Assembly: GCA_002683395.1 (NCBI GenBank)
Contig: NYTG01000073.1
Coordinates: 1-30,596 of the forward strand
From: Halieaceae bacterium
Lineage (GTDB): Bacteria > Pseudomonadota > Gammaproteobacteria > Pseudomonadales > Halieaceae
Direction of reading: 5' to 3'
DNA: 30,596 nucleotides
The translations under genes and the position numbers were made by a program. The first letter of the stretch is position 1. Each line of letters starts with the position of its first letter. Below, one piece after another: positions 1 to 6,834 of this stretch. The notes beneath the pieces are model-generated. The model was not told where the DNA came from. It made no database searches and saw only the letters and a program-made list of their open reading frames with translations.

Positions 1-274
1 GCTGCTGCACGCGAAGCATCAAGCTACCCGAGTCAGTCCCCGTGATAAGCGTGGTGGTCTCGATCGGTGGTTGCGCCAACGTAGTCGATCCCGAGTAGGG
101 CTGAATACCGCTGTAAGAGGTCGTTGGCGCCACCGAAGAAGACTCTTCAACAGGCGGCTGCGCCATAGCGCGCCGCTCCGCCTCTACATCTACGTAGTCC
201 TGAGCAATGACCGGCAAGGTACCTAGTAACAAAAAGCCGGCGAGTAACGCCGGCTTGATGGATAAACCTGTCAA
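1..274 (-). CDS. cpoB: CpoB (YbgF) cell division coordinator, N-terminal 91 codons, cut by the window edge
   Basis: Last gene of the Tol-Pal cluster; the rest lies beyond base 1. CpoB is a periplasmic protein that links peptidoglycan synthesis by PBP1B to Tol-driven outer-membrane constriction. The visible part begins at a TTG start with GAGGG about 8 bases upstream, 14 bases after the pal stop. It reads MTGLSIKPALLAGFLLLG, then a hydrophobic stretch and a likely signal cleavage after VIA-QD near residue 24. A low-complexity Ser/Pro/Thr-rich linker follows, and the frame leaves the window at a LMLRVQQ motif that fits the start of the YbgF coiled coil. The TPR domain is not visible. Function is assigned from position after pal, the signal peptide and this motif. 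The first codons also contain a terminator-shaped hairpin, listed separately. Confidence 0.8.
   Translation of the reverse strand, partial: MTGLSIKPALLAGFLLLGTLPVIAQDYVDVEAERRAMAQPPVEESSSVAPTTSYSGIQPYSGSTTLAQPPIETTTLITGTDSGSLMLRVQQ
234..256 (-). terminator. Terminator-shaped hairpin inside the cpoB signal-peptide codons
   Basis: On the minus strand a perfect 9-bp stem, AAGCCGGCG with CGCCGGCTT, encloses a 5-base loop and runs straight into a T tract (TTTTT, then GTTACT). The 3' arm supplies the first two Ts. This has the form of an intrinsic terminator, but it lies about 20 bases inside the cpoB reading frame. It could lower cpoB mRNA relative to pal, with translating ribosomes preventing its folding. 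Function is inferred; the structure is seen directly. Confidence 0.5.
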
Positions 275-288
275 TGTAAAACCCTCAG

Positions 289-813
289 TTATTTAAGCTC
301 AACGCGGCGGTTCTGCTGCCAGTTGGACTCACCTGAGCCATATGCCAAGGGATTCTCTTCGCCGTAGCTAATCGTCTCAATGCGATAACTCGGCACCCCA
401 TTAGCAACCATATAATCGCGTACCGCATTGGCACGTCGCTCACCGAGAGCGAGGTTATACTCTCGTGTCCCGCGCTCGTCGGTGTGGCCCTCTAGTCGCA
501 CGCTCGCATTGTTACCCAGCAGCGCCGAGATATGAGCGTCAACCTGACCACGGGCGTCGTCAGTCAGCGAAGAGCTGTCAAAATCGAAGTAAAACACGGT
601 GCCGACATCGGCGGCGGCCTCCTCGCGGACCTGCTGAGCCTGAGCCTGCGCTTGCTGCTCAGCCTCACGGGCCGCAGTCTCTTGCGCTGCCTGCTCGGCG
701 GCAGCCGCTGCGGCTGCTTCGGCCTCTTTGGTTTCATTACTTGAACAAGCTGCCAAAAACAGGGCTGCAAAAACCAGGCCCATCCACTTCGCACAGAGCG
801 TTACGTTTTTCAT
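289..813 (-). CDS. pal: Pal, peptidoglycan-associated outer-membrane lipoprotein
   Basis: Pal is a lipoprotein in the inner leaflet of the outer membrane that binds diaminopimelate in peptidoglycan and interacts with TolB and TolA. The 174-residue product has a signal peptide with lipobox LAAC (acylated Cys23). A long Ala/Glu/Gln-rich tether follows (about 29-68), then an OmpA-like C-terminal domain (about 72-174) with FDFDSSSL, the GHTDERGT motif (Asp112) and GERRANAV, which carries the conserved peptidoglycan-binding Arg. The start is ATG with AAGGA about 8 bases upstream. It is separated from tolB by 173 bases, an exception to the tight packing of the cluster, so it may have its own promoter. 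Length is typical of the family. Confidence 0.97.
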   Translation of the reverse strand: MKNVTLCAKWMGLVFAALFLAACSSNETKEAEAAAAAAAEQAAQETAAREAEQQAQAQAQQVREEAAADVGTVFYFDFDSSSLTDDARGQVDAHISALLGNNASVRLEGHTDERGTREYNLALGERRANAVRDYMVANGVPSYRIETISYGEENPLAYGSGESNWQQNRRVELK

Positions 814-986
814 GTCTTTATCCTTCCCCAGTCACTGGAATCTCACCTACTGTGCGTAATGTAGCGCATAACGCGGGGATTTTCCCCCGTCCATCCCAGA
901 AATATTGCACTTCGTTTGCCGCCTCACCCAGCATAAACCGGTGGCAGCCAACCGGCAGTGTTTGGCCGTAAGTGGGCACGCTGTCG
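814..986 (-). other. tolB-pal spacer with two hairpins
   Basis: This 173-base gap interrupts an otherwise overlapping gene array. On the minus strand it holds a CCGGT/ACCGG stem (938-955) and a CGGGG/CCCCG stem with a GAAAAT loop (874-889). Neither is followed by a T tract, so neither looks like an intrinsic terminator. No convincing -35/-10 pair was found, and no small gene with a start and ribosome binding site was seen. Confidence 0.4.
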
Positions 987-2279
987 CTACGGGGTGACGT
1001 AGGGAGACCAGGCGGGCTCCTGAACGCTGCCCTCACGAGCCGGAAGACTAAACCTGACGCCACCATCGACCGCTACGGCCCCTAGAATACTGGCTTCACC
1101 GCGCTTGGTCGCGTACAGAACGATCGAGCCATTGGGCGCGATACTCGGGCTCTCGTCGAGGCTGGTTTCTGTCAGCACGGTCAAGCGATCGGTCACCAGA
1201 TCAAATACTGCGATGTGGTAGCGGCCATCCCGCTGATGCACCAGCGCCACATTGCGGCCATCCTGAGCCACCCTCGCCCTTGCGTTGTAACGGCCCTCAA
1301 AGGTCACTCTTTCGATCTTCTGAGTGCGGAGATCATACCGATAGATCTGTGGTCGCCCACCCCGATCCGAGGTAAAGAGCAGCGACTTGCCGTCCGGCAT
1401 CCATGTGGGCTCGGTGTCTATCGCAAAATGACGCGTCAACCGCGTCAGTGCGCGGCTCTTGAGATTTAATAAATAAATATCGGGGTTGCCGTCTTTGGAC
1501 AACACCAGGGCCATACTATTGCCGTCGGGTGACCAAGCGGGTGAGTTATTGAGGCCCTTGAAGTTGGTCAACTGCTCCCGCTCACCGGTACGGAGATTTT
1601 GTCGGTAAATCGCGGGACGCGAGGTCTCGAAGGAGACGTAAGCCACCTCCGTACCATCTGGAGACCAGGCGGGTGACAGGATTGGCTCGCGTCCCTCGAG
1701 GAGCACGATCGGTCTGCGTCCGTCGGAATCGGCAAGTGTCAGACGATAGAAATCCTTGCCAGTGGGATTGCGCGTTACCGACACATACAAAAGACGTGTA
1801 GCAAAGGCTCCGGGGATTCCCGTCAACGTCTCGTAAACCGAATCAGACACTCGGTGTGACAGCATTCGTAGCTCTGATACCGGACCCGTCACCGTGCCAC
1901 TCTCAACCGCCTCCTGCCGAGTCGTGTCGAAAAGCTGAAAGTCGATTCGGGCCTGCGCCCCTACGGTCACCCGACCAATCAATACATACTCGGCCGAAAT
2001 CGCCCGCCAGTCGCGAAAAAAGAGAGCAGACTCACGAGTGGGGTAGCTCAACATGTCTCGGCGACTCACCGGCGCGAACTGTCCGCTGCGCGCAAGATCC
2101 GAATCAATAATCTGGGCCACATCCTCCGGCGGTGAGCCCACACCTTGCCAAGCAAAAGGCACCACTGCGATCGGGGTTGGATTTTCTACGCCCTGGTTAA
2201 TTTCGATCTGCAGCTCGGCGCGGACGCCGGAGACGCACAGGAGCAGGAGTACGATGCCCCATCTTTTCGTTAACACCAT
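987..2279 (-). CDS. tolB: TolB, periplasmic component of the Tol-Pal system
   Basis: TolB is a soluble periplasmic beta-propeller that binds Pal and is released from it by TolA at the division site. The 430-residue product has a signal peptide (MVLTKRWGIVLLLLCVSGVRA, cleaved near residue 22). An N-terminal TolB domain includes IAVVPFAWQG. From about residue 195 come repeated WD40-like (PD40) blades marked by SPAWSPDGTEVAYVS, NSPAWSPDGNSMALV and PTWMPDGKSLLFTS. Length matches the family. The ATG overlaps the tolA stop by one base (TAATG), indicating translational coupling. Confidence 0.97.
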   Translation of the reverse strand: MVLTKRWGIVLLLLCVSGVRAELQIEINQGVENPTPIAVVPFAWQGVGSPPEDVAQIIDSDLARSGQFAPVSRRDMLSYPTRESALFFRDWRAISAEYVLIGRVTVGAQARIDFQLFDTTRQEAVESGTVTGPVSELRMLSHRVSDSVYETLTGIPGAFATRLLYVSVTRNPTGKDFYRLTLADSDGRRPIVLLEGREPILSPAWSPDGTEVAYVSFETSRPAIYRQNLRTGEREQLTNFKGLNNSPAWSPDGNSMALVLSKDGNPDIYLLNLKSRALTRLTRHFAIDTEPTWMPDGKSLLFTSDRGGRPQIYRYDLRTQKIERVTFEGRYNARARVAQDGRNVALVHQRDGRYHIAVFDLVTDRLTVLTETSLDESPSIAPNGSIVLYATKRGEASILGAVAVDGGVRFSLPAREGSVQEPAWSPYVTP

Positions 2280-2968
2280 TAGTACCTCAAATCCTCAGGC
2301 TTAAAGATCAGCTGAAAACGCCGAAAGTTTGCCTCAAATGTGGGGTCATCGAGCTTGGCCACCTCGGGAAAACGACCCACGCGATTCACCGCGGTCATGG
2401 CACTGCGATCAAATGCCGTATCGCCACTGGACTGCAATACACCCACGCCGACGACCTCACCCGTGGGCACTAATTGTATCGCCAATACCGCCACCATGCC
2501 GTTACGTGCACTCGGTGGTCGAGTCCAGCGATTGATCACCGCTGCCTGAATGGTCGCCGCCACCACATCACGCAGGCTCGGCTCCCCCGCTCCCGTTGTC
2601 ATAATGTCTGCATCGACAAGGGTTTCAAGCTCCTCGCGAGTCAGCGCGGCCAGTTGCTCGGCATCCAACTCGGGAGCGGCAGCCGGCGCAGGCTGTGTCA
2701 CCTCCGTGGGTTGAGGTTTACTTTCAACCGCGGGCACCGGAGCAGGCGCTGGTTTGGGTTTGGGCGTCTTTTTGGGTTTGGGTTTGGGTTTGGGTTTCAG
2801 TGTTTCGGCCTGAACCAGCGTTGCCTGAATGGGCTGAATGGCTGGCGCGGCAGCGACCACCTCATTGGCACCACTCCACCTTACGACCAACATTAATAAC
2901 AGCCCGCCGTGAAGCAGTAGCGTCAAAGTGGCGGGCAGCCCGGCAAAGAGCAGGCGATCGACTGACAT
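2279..2968 (-). CDS. tolA: TolA, envelope-spanning Tol-Pal energy transducer
   Basis: TolA is anchored in the inner membrane, is energised by TolQR and reaches across the periplasm to Pal/TolB. The 229-residue product has one N-terminal membrane segment (about residues 12-31). A Lys-Pro-rich linker follows, with a run of KP dipeptides around residues 55-72 and a Pro/Ala stretch, and then a C-terminal TolA/TonB-like domain (about 130-229) including NRWTRP, AIQLVPTGEVVGV and GRFPEV. It is much shorter than the 421-residue E. coli protein because the long Ala/Lys/Glu helical domain II is replaced by a Pro-rich TonB-like linker. The ATG overlaps the tolR stop by one base. Confidence 0.92.
   Translation of the reverse strand: MSVDRLLFAGLPATLTLLLHGGLLLMLVVRWSGANEVVAAAPAIQPIQATLVQAETLKPKPKPKPKKTPKPKPAPAPVPAVESKPQPTEVTQPAPAAAPELDAEQLAALTREELETLVDADIMTTGAGEPSLRDVVAATIQAAVINRWTRPPSARNGMVAVLAIQLVPTGEVVGVGVLQSSGDTAFDRSAMTAVNRVGRFPEVAKLDDPTFEANFRRFQLIFKPEDLRY
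2751..2797 (-). repeat. Hexamer tandem repeat encoding Lys-Pro in tolA
   Basis: On the minus strand four to five AAACCC units, a short interruption that encodes KKTP, and two further units encode the KP-rich linker of TolA. The 6-base unit keeps the reading frame, so copy-number changes would lengthen or shorten the linker rather than break the gene. Confidence 0.75.
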
Positions 2969-3384
2969 CAGTCTCCCGCTGGGCTCTCAGTGACCAGGCC
3001 CACGGAAGGCGCCCCCGCCTCCTGCAAGGCCGTCATCACCACGACCACATCGCCATAAGCGACCTCTCGGTCACCCCATACCAGCACGGGTTTATTGGGC
3101 GTGCGCCGCAGCACCGCTGCCACTCGCTGACGAACAGTGGCCAGTTCCAGCGCCTGCTTCTCGTTAGCACCCAAATTGAGGAACAGCTGGCCGCGGTCAT
3201 CGATAGACACTATCAGGGGTTCTGCATCCTGATCCTTAACCGGCGCTGCATCCGCTTTAGGCAGATCCACCGCAACACCCTGCATCAACATCGGCGCGGT
3301 CACCATAAAAATCACTAACAGCACCAGCATCACATCGATGTAGGGCACGACGTTAATTTCTGCGAGCATCCGGCGACGGCGCAT
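2968..3384 (-). CDS. tolR: TolR, inner-membrane Tol stator/coupling protein
   Basis: TolR works with TolQ to couple the proton gradient to TolA movement. The 138-residue product has a short Arg-rich cytoplasmic start (MRRRRMLAEINVVPYIDV) and a single membrane helix (about 15-35) that carries the conserved proton-pathway Asp17. A periplasmic ExbD/TolR domain includes VDLPKADAAP, a VSIDDRGQLFLN strand and a C-terminal SVGLVT motif, as in E. coli TolR. Its stop overlaps the tolA start by one base and it begins two bases after the tolQ stop. Confidence 0.96.
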   Translation of the reverse strand: MRRRRMLAEINVVPYIDVMLVLLVIFMVTAPMLMQGVAVDLPKADAAPVKDQDAEPLIVSIDDRGQLFLNLGANEKQALELATVRQRVAAVLRRTPNKPVLVWGDREVAYGDVVVVMTALQEAGAPSVGLVTESPAGD

Positions 3385-3386
3385 GG

Positions 3387-4097
3387 TCAGGGTCTCTGTG
3401 ACTGATTCGCTTTCAACGCGTAAGTCTGGCGCTGCAGAATGCCCGAAAACTCATCCAGAAACGTTTCATAGCGATTCAGGAGCACATCACTTCTGGCGGC
3501 CAATCGGTTGTAGGCCAGTACCGCCGGGATAGCGGCGAACAACCCCATCGCCGTAGCGATGAGTGCTTCCGAAATGCCCGGCGCGACGGTCGCTAATGTG
3601 GCCTGAGTGGCGTTGGCGAGCCCTCGAAAGGAATGCATGATCCCCCAAACTGTCCCCAAAAGACCGATATACGGGCTGGTAGAGCCTACCGAAGCCAGGA
3701 ACGGCAGATGTTGCTCGATACGGTCCGTCTCGCGCATCAATGCGACCCGCATCGCTCGCCTCGAGCCCTCCAGTATCGCGTCTGCATCCATATCAGCCTG
3801 CTGGGAGAGCCGGGAGAATTCCTTAAAGCCCGCGCGGAACAGACTTTCAACCCCGGTCGGTAATTGACCCTCCGTGACGGCCTGATTGCCTTCGCGATAT
3901 AACTGGGCCAGATCGATACCCGACCAAAATTGCTCCTCAAAAACCAGTAGTTCATCATCTGCTCGGCGCATGAGCATGACCCGCTGAATAATCAAGAACC
4001 ACGAAGAGAGTGAGGCCAATACCAAAATCAGCATCACCGCCTGAACCAGTGCGCTAGCGCCGACGATGAGCTCTATCAAACCCAGCTCCTGCGTCAT
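3387..4097 (-). CDS. tolQ: TolQ, inner-membrane proton channel of the Tol-Pal motor
   Basis: TolQ forms the multimeric channel that harvests the proton motive force with TolR. The 236-residue product shows three membrane segments: about 15-37, about 135-160 (ASVGSTSPYIGLLGTVWGIM, the signature MotA/TolQ/ExbB region) and about 170-195 (PGISEALIATAMGLFAAIPAVLAYN). A large cytoplasmic loop lies between the first two. Length is typical. The start overlaps the ybgC stop by four bases (ATGA). Confidence 0.97.
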   Translation of the reverse strand: MTQELGLIELIVGASALVQAVMLILVLASLSSWFLIIQRVMLMRRADDELLVFEEQFWSGIDLAQLYREGNQAVTEGQLPTGVESLFRAGFKEFSRLSQQADMDADAILEGSRRAMRVALMRETDRIEQHLPFLASVGSTSPYIGLLGTVWGIMHSFRGLANATQATLATVAPGISEALIATAMGLFAAIPAVLAYNRLAARSDVLLNRYETFLDEFSGILQRQTYALKANQSQRP

Positions 4098-4519
4098 GCC
4101 ATGTCCTCCTTTACGACTAAAGTTGCCTCGAGTTGCGCCCGTAACGTGGGGTCAAGTCGTTTCGCACGTCCGGTGTCACTGGCCACGCAAGCGATCTGAA
4201 TGTTGCCTTCAACCAACATTGCTTCGCCTCTTCGCACGGTCTGCACAAAATCGATGGTCGCGCCGCCAACGGCCGAAATTCGCGCTGTTGCTTCAACCTG
4301 ATCATCCAACCTCGCGGGTTGGCGATAGGTCAGCGAGAGGTCAGAGACCACAAACATCCAACCAGTATCAGAGATCGCGGCACCCTCCAGCCCGAAAGTT
4401 CGCATCAATTCGGTTCGGGATCGCTCAAGATATTTGAGGTAATTGACGTAGTAGACAATTCCTCCCGCGTCCGTATCTTCGATATAGACACGAATCGGCA
4501 GCGAAAATTCCGTGGTCAC
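4094..4519 (-). CDS. ybgC: YbgC, hotdog-fold acyl-CoA thioesterase of the Tol-Pal cluster
   Basis: This is a cytoplasmic thioesterase that in other bacteria hydrolyses short- or long-chain acyl-CoA and has been linked to phospholipid enzymes. The 141-residue product carries VYIEDTDAGGIVYYVNYLKYLERSRTE split across the N-terminal third, with the catalytic Asp17 in TDAGG. The single hotdog domain fills the protein. The start is GTG, overlapping the ruvB stop in a GTGA junction. The 3' end overlaps tolQ by four bases, as in the conserved ybgC-tolQRAB arrangement. The exact substrate cannot be read from sequence. Confidence 0.93.
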   Translation of the reverse strand: MTTEFSLPIRVYIEDTDAGGIVYYVNYLKYLERSRTELMRTFGLEGAAISDTGWMFVVSDLSLTYRQPARLDDQVEATARISAVGGATIDFVQTVRRGEAMLVEGNIQIACVASDTGRAKRLDPTLRAQLEATLVVKEDMA

Positions 4520-5565
4520 GGGGACTCGTCCAGATCAAGACTGAGGGTCTCTGCAGCGGAACCCTGAAAAGCAATGCCGAAGTGAGCATAGGCATGCCGC
4601 GTTGCAATGCGGCCCCTTGGCGTTCTCATGATAAAGCCCTGCTGGATCAGAAATGGCTCCAGCACATCTTCAATCGTGCCGCGCTCCTCTGACAGTGCTG
4701 CGGCGAGGCTATCAACGCCCACCGGCCCACCATCGAACTTCTCAATCATGGTGAGCAATAACCTCCGATCAAGATGATCAAAGCCCTGAGCATCCACACT
4801 GAGCAGATCGAGGGCCGCTTCTGCGGTACGGCCAGTCACCACACCGTCGGCCTTGACCTCTGCGTAGTCGCGTACACGACGCAACAACCTGTTAGCAATG
4901 CGCGGGGTGCCGCGAGAACGTCGTGCAATCGCGACTGCACCTTCCTCGTCGGCAGGAATCTCCAAAATCGTCGCAGAGCGCACCACAATTTCAGTGAGTT
5001 CTGCTGCATCATAAAACTCGAGCCGCTGGACAATACCGAATCGATCGCGCAAAGGAGACGTCAGCAAACCGGCCCGGGTAGTGGCTCCAACGAGTGTGAA
5101 AGGTGGCAAATCGAGCTTGATGGAACGGGCGGCCGGGCCCTCGCCAATCATAATATCGAGCTGATAATCCTCCATCGCGGGGTAAAGCACTTCCTCGACA
5201 TAAGGGCTCAAACGATGAATTTCGTCAATGAATAAGACATCCCCGGGTTCAAGGTTTGTCATAAGCGCTGCGATATCGCCCGCCTTTTCGAGGATCGGCC
5301 CACTGGTGGTCTTGAGCTGCACCCCCATCTCTTCGGCGATGATGCTGGCAAGCGTGGTCTTGCCCAGACCCGGTGGACCAAAAATCAACGTGTGATCGAG
5401 AGGCTCTCCCCTGGCTCGAGCGGCAGAAAGAAAAATCTCCATCTGCTCCCGCACGGCGCGTTGGCCAATATATTCGTCAAGGCGCCGGGGCCGAATAGCA
5501 CGATCCACTACTTCTTCGCGGTTATCTCCCGTGTCAGCGGCTACCAGTCGATCTGTTTCGATCAC
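4516..5565 (-). CDS. ruvB: RuvB, Holliday-junction branch-migration ATPase
   Basis: RuvB is the hexameric AAA+ motor that, with RuvA, moves Holliday junctions during recombination and fork repair. Walker A GPPGLGKT (about 63-70), Walker B LFIDEIHR (about 111-118), the sensor GATTRAG region and a C-terminal winged-helix domain with TPRGRIAT are visible. I chose the GTG at 5565. GAGGAG lies 7 bases upstream, and the product then begins (V/M)IETDRL, matching the E. coli RuvB N-terminus MIEADRL. An ATG two codons earlier (5571) leaves only one base after GAGGAG, which is too close. The GTGA junction with ybgC suggests coupled translation. Confidence 0.97.
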   Translation of the reverse strand: MIETDRLVAADTGDNREEVVDRAIRPRRLDEYIGQRAVREQMEIFLSAARARGEPLDHTLIFGPPGLGKTTLASIIAEEMGVQLKTTSGPILEKAGDIAALMTNLEPGDVLFIDEIHRLSPYVEEVLYPAMEDYQLDIMIGEGPAARSIKLDLPPFTLVGATTRAGLLTSPLRDRFGIVQRLEFYDAAELTEIVVRSATILEIPADEEGAVAIARRSRGTPRIANRLLRRVRDYAEVKADGVVTGRTAEAALDLLSVDAQGFDHLDRRLLLTMIEKFDGGPVGVDSLAAALSEERGTIEDVLEPFLIQQGFIMRTPRGRIATRHAYAHFGIAFQGSAAETLSLDLDESP

Positions 5566-5590
5566 AGACATACTCCTCTATGGCACGCTG

Positions 5591-6217
5591 TCATCCCTTG
5601 CCTCCACCCGCGACACGCAGTGCCAGACGAATCAGTTCCTCGCTGCTGGTTTCCGGTGGCGCTTGAGTGCTGGCAATCAATTTGGCAGCCTCCGTCAGCT
5701 TATAACCCAATGCGACAAGCGCCTGTTCCGCCTCGGCCCGCTGATCGGCTATTTGGGAAGCCGCTTGCCCCGGTAAGGATGGCGTGCCCGACTCCGGGGA
5801 TAATTCATCCAGCCAAACCCCGGCTTTGTCACGCATCTCCACCAACAGACGTTCCGCTGTCTTGCGGCCGACACCGGGCAATGCCACCAATGCCGCCACA
5901 TCATCTCGCTGCAGGCAGCGCGCAAAAGCCGCCGCATCCATGCCGGAGAGCAGCGTGAGCGCCAGGCGCGGCCCCACACCACTCACCTTGATCAATGCGC
6001 GGAACAAGCGCCGATCAGCCGAGTCCGCAAAGCCGAACAGCTGCTGCGCGTCTTCTCGAACGACGAAATGCGTTAGCAACGTTACGGGCTGACCGAGTTC
6101 CGGCAGTTGATAGACCGTGGTCATGGGGACCTGAATTTCGTAGCCGATGCCCCCTACATCCACCAGAATCTCCGGCGCCTGCCGCCCGATCAATGTGCCG
6201 CGAATCTGACCAATCAT
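5591..6217 (-). CDS. ruvA: RuvA, Holliday-junction DNA-binding protein
   Basis: RuvA is the tetrameric junction-binding partner of RuvB. The 208-residue product starts MIGQIRGTLI, as in the family. It has the N-terminal OB fold with GGIGYEIQVPM, two helix-hairpin-helix motifs (VSGVGPRLALTLLSG and LPGVGRKTAERLLVEM) and the C-terminal three-helix domain that contacts RuvB (ALVALGYKLTEAAKLI). It lies 9 bases after ruvC and 25 bases before the chosen ruvB start. Confidence 0.97.
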   Translation of the reverse strand: MIGQIRGTLIGRQAPEILVDVGGIGYEIQVPMTTVYQLPELGQPVTLLTHFVVREDAQQLFGFADSADRRLFRALIKVSGVGPRLALTLLSGMDAAAFARCLQRDDVAALVALPGVGRKTAERLLVEMRDKAGVWLDELSPESGTPSLPGQAASQIADQRAEAEQALVALGYKLTEAAKLIASTQAPPETSSEELIRLALRVAGGGKG

Positions 6218-6226
6218 GCTGTCACT

Positions 6227-6745
6227 TTACCTTAAACGCCCGGCTCTGAAGCGGCTCGCCGCGAGCGCACCCGCAAGACCCTCGGTATGGCAGTGGCATA
6301 ACGCGGCTGCCAGACCGTCTGCGGCATCCTCCGCCGGCTCTGCAGACAGACCGAGTAGCGCTGTCACCATATGCTGTACCTGTTGCTTGCTCGCCGCACC
6401 CGTTCCCACGACTGACTGTTTGATCTGTCTGGCCGCGTACTCGTGGACGACCAGATCATTAACCACACAAGCCACCATTGCGGCACCCCGCGCGTGCCCC
6501 AGTTTCAAAGCCGCGTCGGCACTTTTGGCCATAAAGACACTCTCAATCGCGGCCACGGTGGGCTGGTGGCTATCGATAATTTCCGACAGTGATTCAAACA
6601 GCACCCGCAAGCGGACGCTGAGGGCCTCCTTCACGGGGAGACGGATCGTTCCGCTCGATACATACCGAGGCTGTTTTCTCTCGACGCGAATAATGCCAAA
6701 ACCCGTCTTGCGCGAGCCCGGATCGATACCGAGGATGACTGTCAT
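6227..6745 (-). CDS. ruvC: RuvC, Holliday-junction endonuclease
   Basis: RuvC resolves Holliday junctions with an RNase H-like fold. All four catalytic acids are present at Asp8 (GIDPGSRKTG), Glu68 (AIESVF), Asp140 and Asp143 (EDAADGLAAALCH), corresponding to E. coli Asp7, Glu66, Asp138 and Asp141. The 172-residue length is typical. An 89-base gap with two inverted repeats separates it from yebC upstream, so transcription may partly restart here. No complete LexA box was found. Confidence 0.97.
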   Translation of the reverse strand: MTVILGIDPGSRKTGFGIIRVERKQPRYVSSGTIRLPVKEALSVRLRVLFESLSEIIDSHQPTVAAIESVFMAKSADAALKLGHARGAAMVACVVNDLVVHEYAARQIKQSVVGTGAASKQQVQHMVTALLGLSAEPAEDAADGLAAALCHCHTEGLAGALAASRFRAGRLR

Positions 6746-6758
6746 GGTGGCAACCGGC

Positions 6759-6772
6759 GTAGACCAGTCTAC
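6759..6772. promoter_or_regulatory. 14-bp perfect palindrome upstream of ruvC
   Basis: GTAGAC-CA-GTCTAC (read on the minus strand GTAGAC-TG-GTCTAC) ends 13 bases before the ruvC ATG. The arms are perfect. It is a candidate operator or a very short RNA hairpin. On the minus strand it is preceded by ACTGT, which gives one half of a LexA box without the matching ACAG half. No binding protein can be named. Confidence 0.35.
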
Positions 6773-6785
6773 AGTGTGACCGATT

Positions 6786-6811
6786 GCGGCGAAAAGTTCA
6801 TTGATCGCCGC
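6786..6811 (-). other. Hairpin between yebC and ruvC
   Basis: Perfect 7-bp arms GCGGCGA and TCGCCGC flank a 12-base loop in the yebC-ruvC gap. No T tract follows on the minus strand, so it is not a standard terminator. It may stabilise or allow processing of the yebC message. Confidence 0.4.
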
Positions 6812-6834
6812 GGGAACACGCGCACCTTAAGTCT

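Noticed and set aside
874..889. Terminator after tolB
   Set aside because: The CGGGG/CCCCG hairpin lacks a T tract on the minus strand.
465..971. Open frames of 168 and 70 codons opposite and beside pal
   Set aside because: They are antisense shadows of pal in Arg/Pro-rich codon frames, with no ribosome site or recognisable domain.
818..1066. 82-codon frame across the tolB end and the tolB-pal gap
   Set aside because: Most of it overlaps tolB in another frame, with no domain or ribosome site, and its composition is that of a shifted frame.
2695..3318. 207-codon plus-strand frame opposite tolA and tolR
   Set aside because: It encodes repeated VW residues from the antisense of the KP repeat and many His/Arg; it is a shadow of two well-recognised genes.
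6740..6785. LexA/SOS box upstream of ruvC
   Set aside because: The minus strand has ACTGT but the matching ACAG half 8 bases later is absent (CTAC instead), so only half of a CTGT-N8-ACAG box is present.
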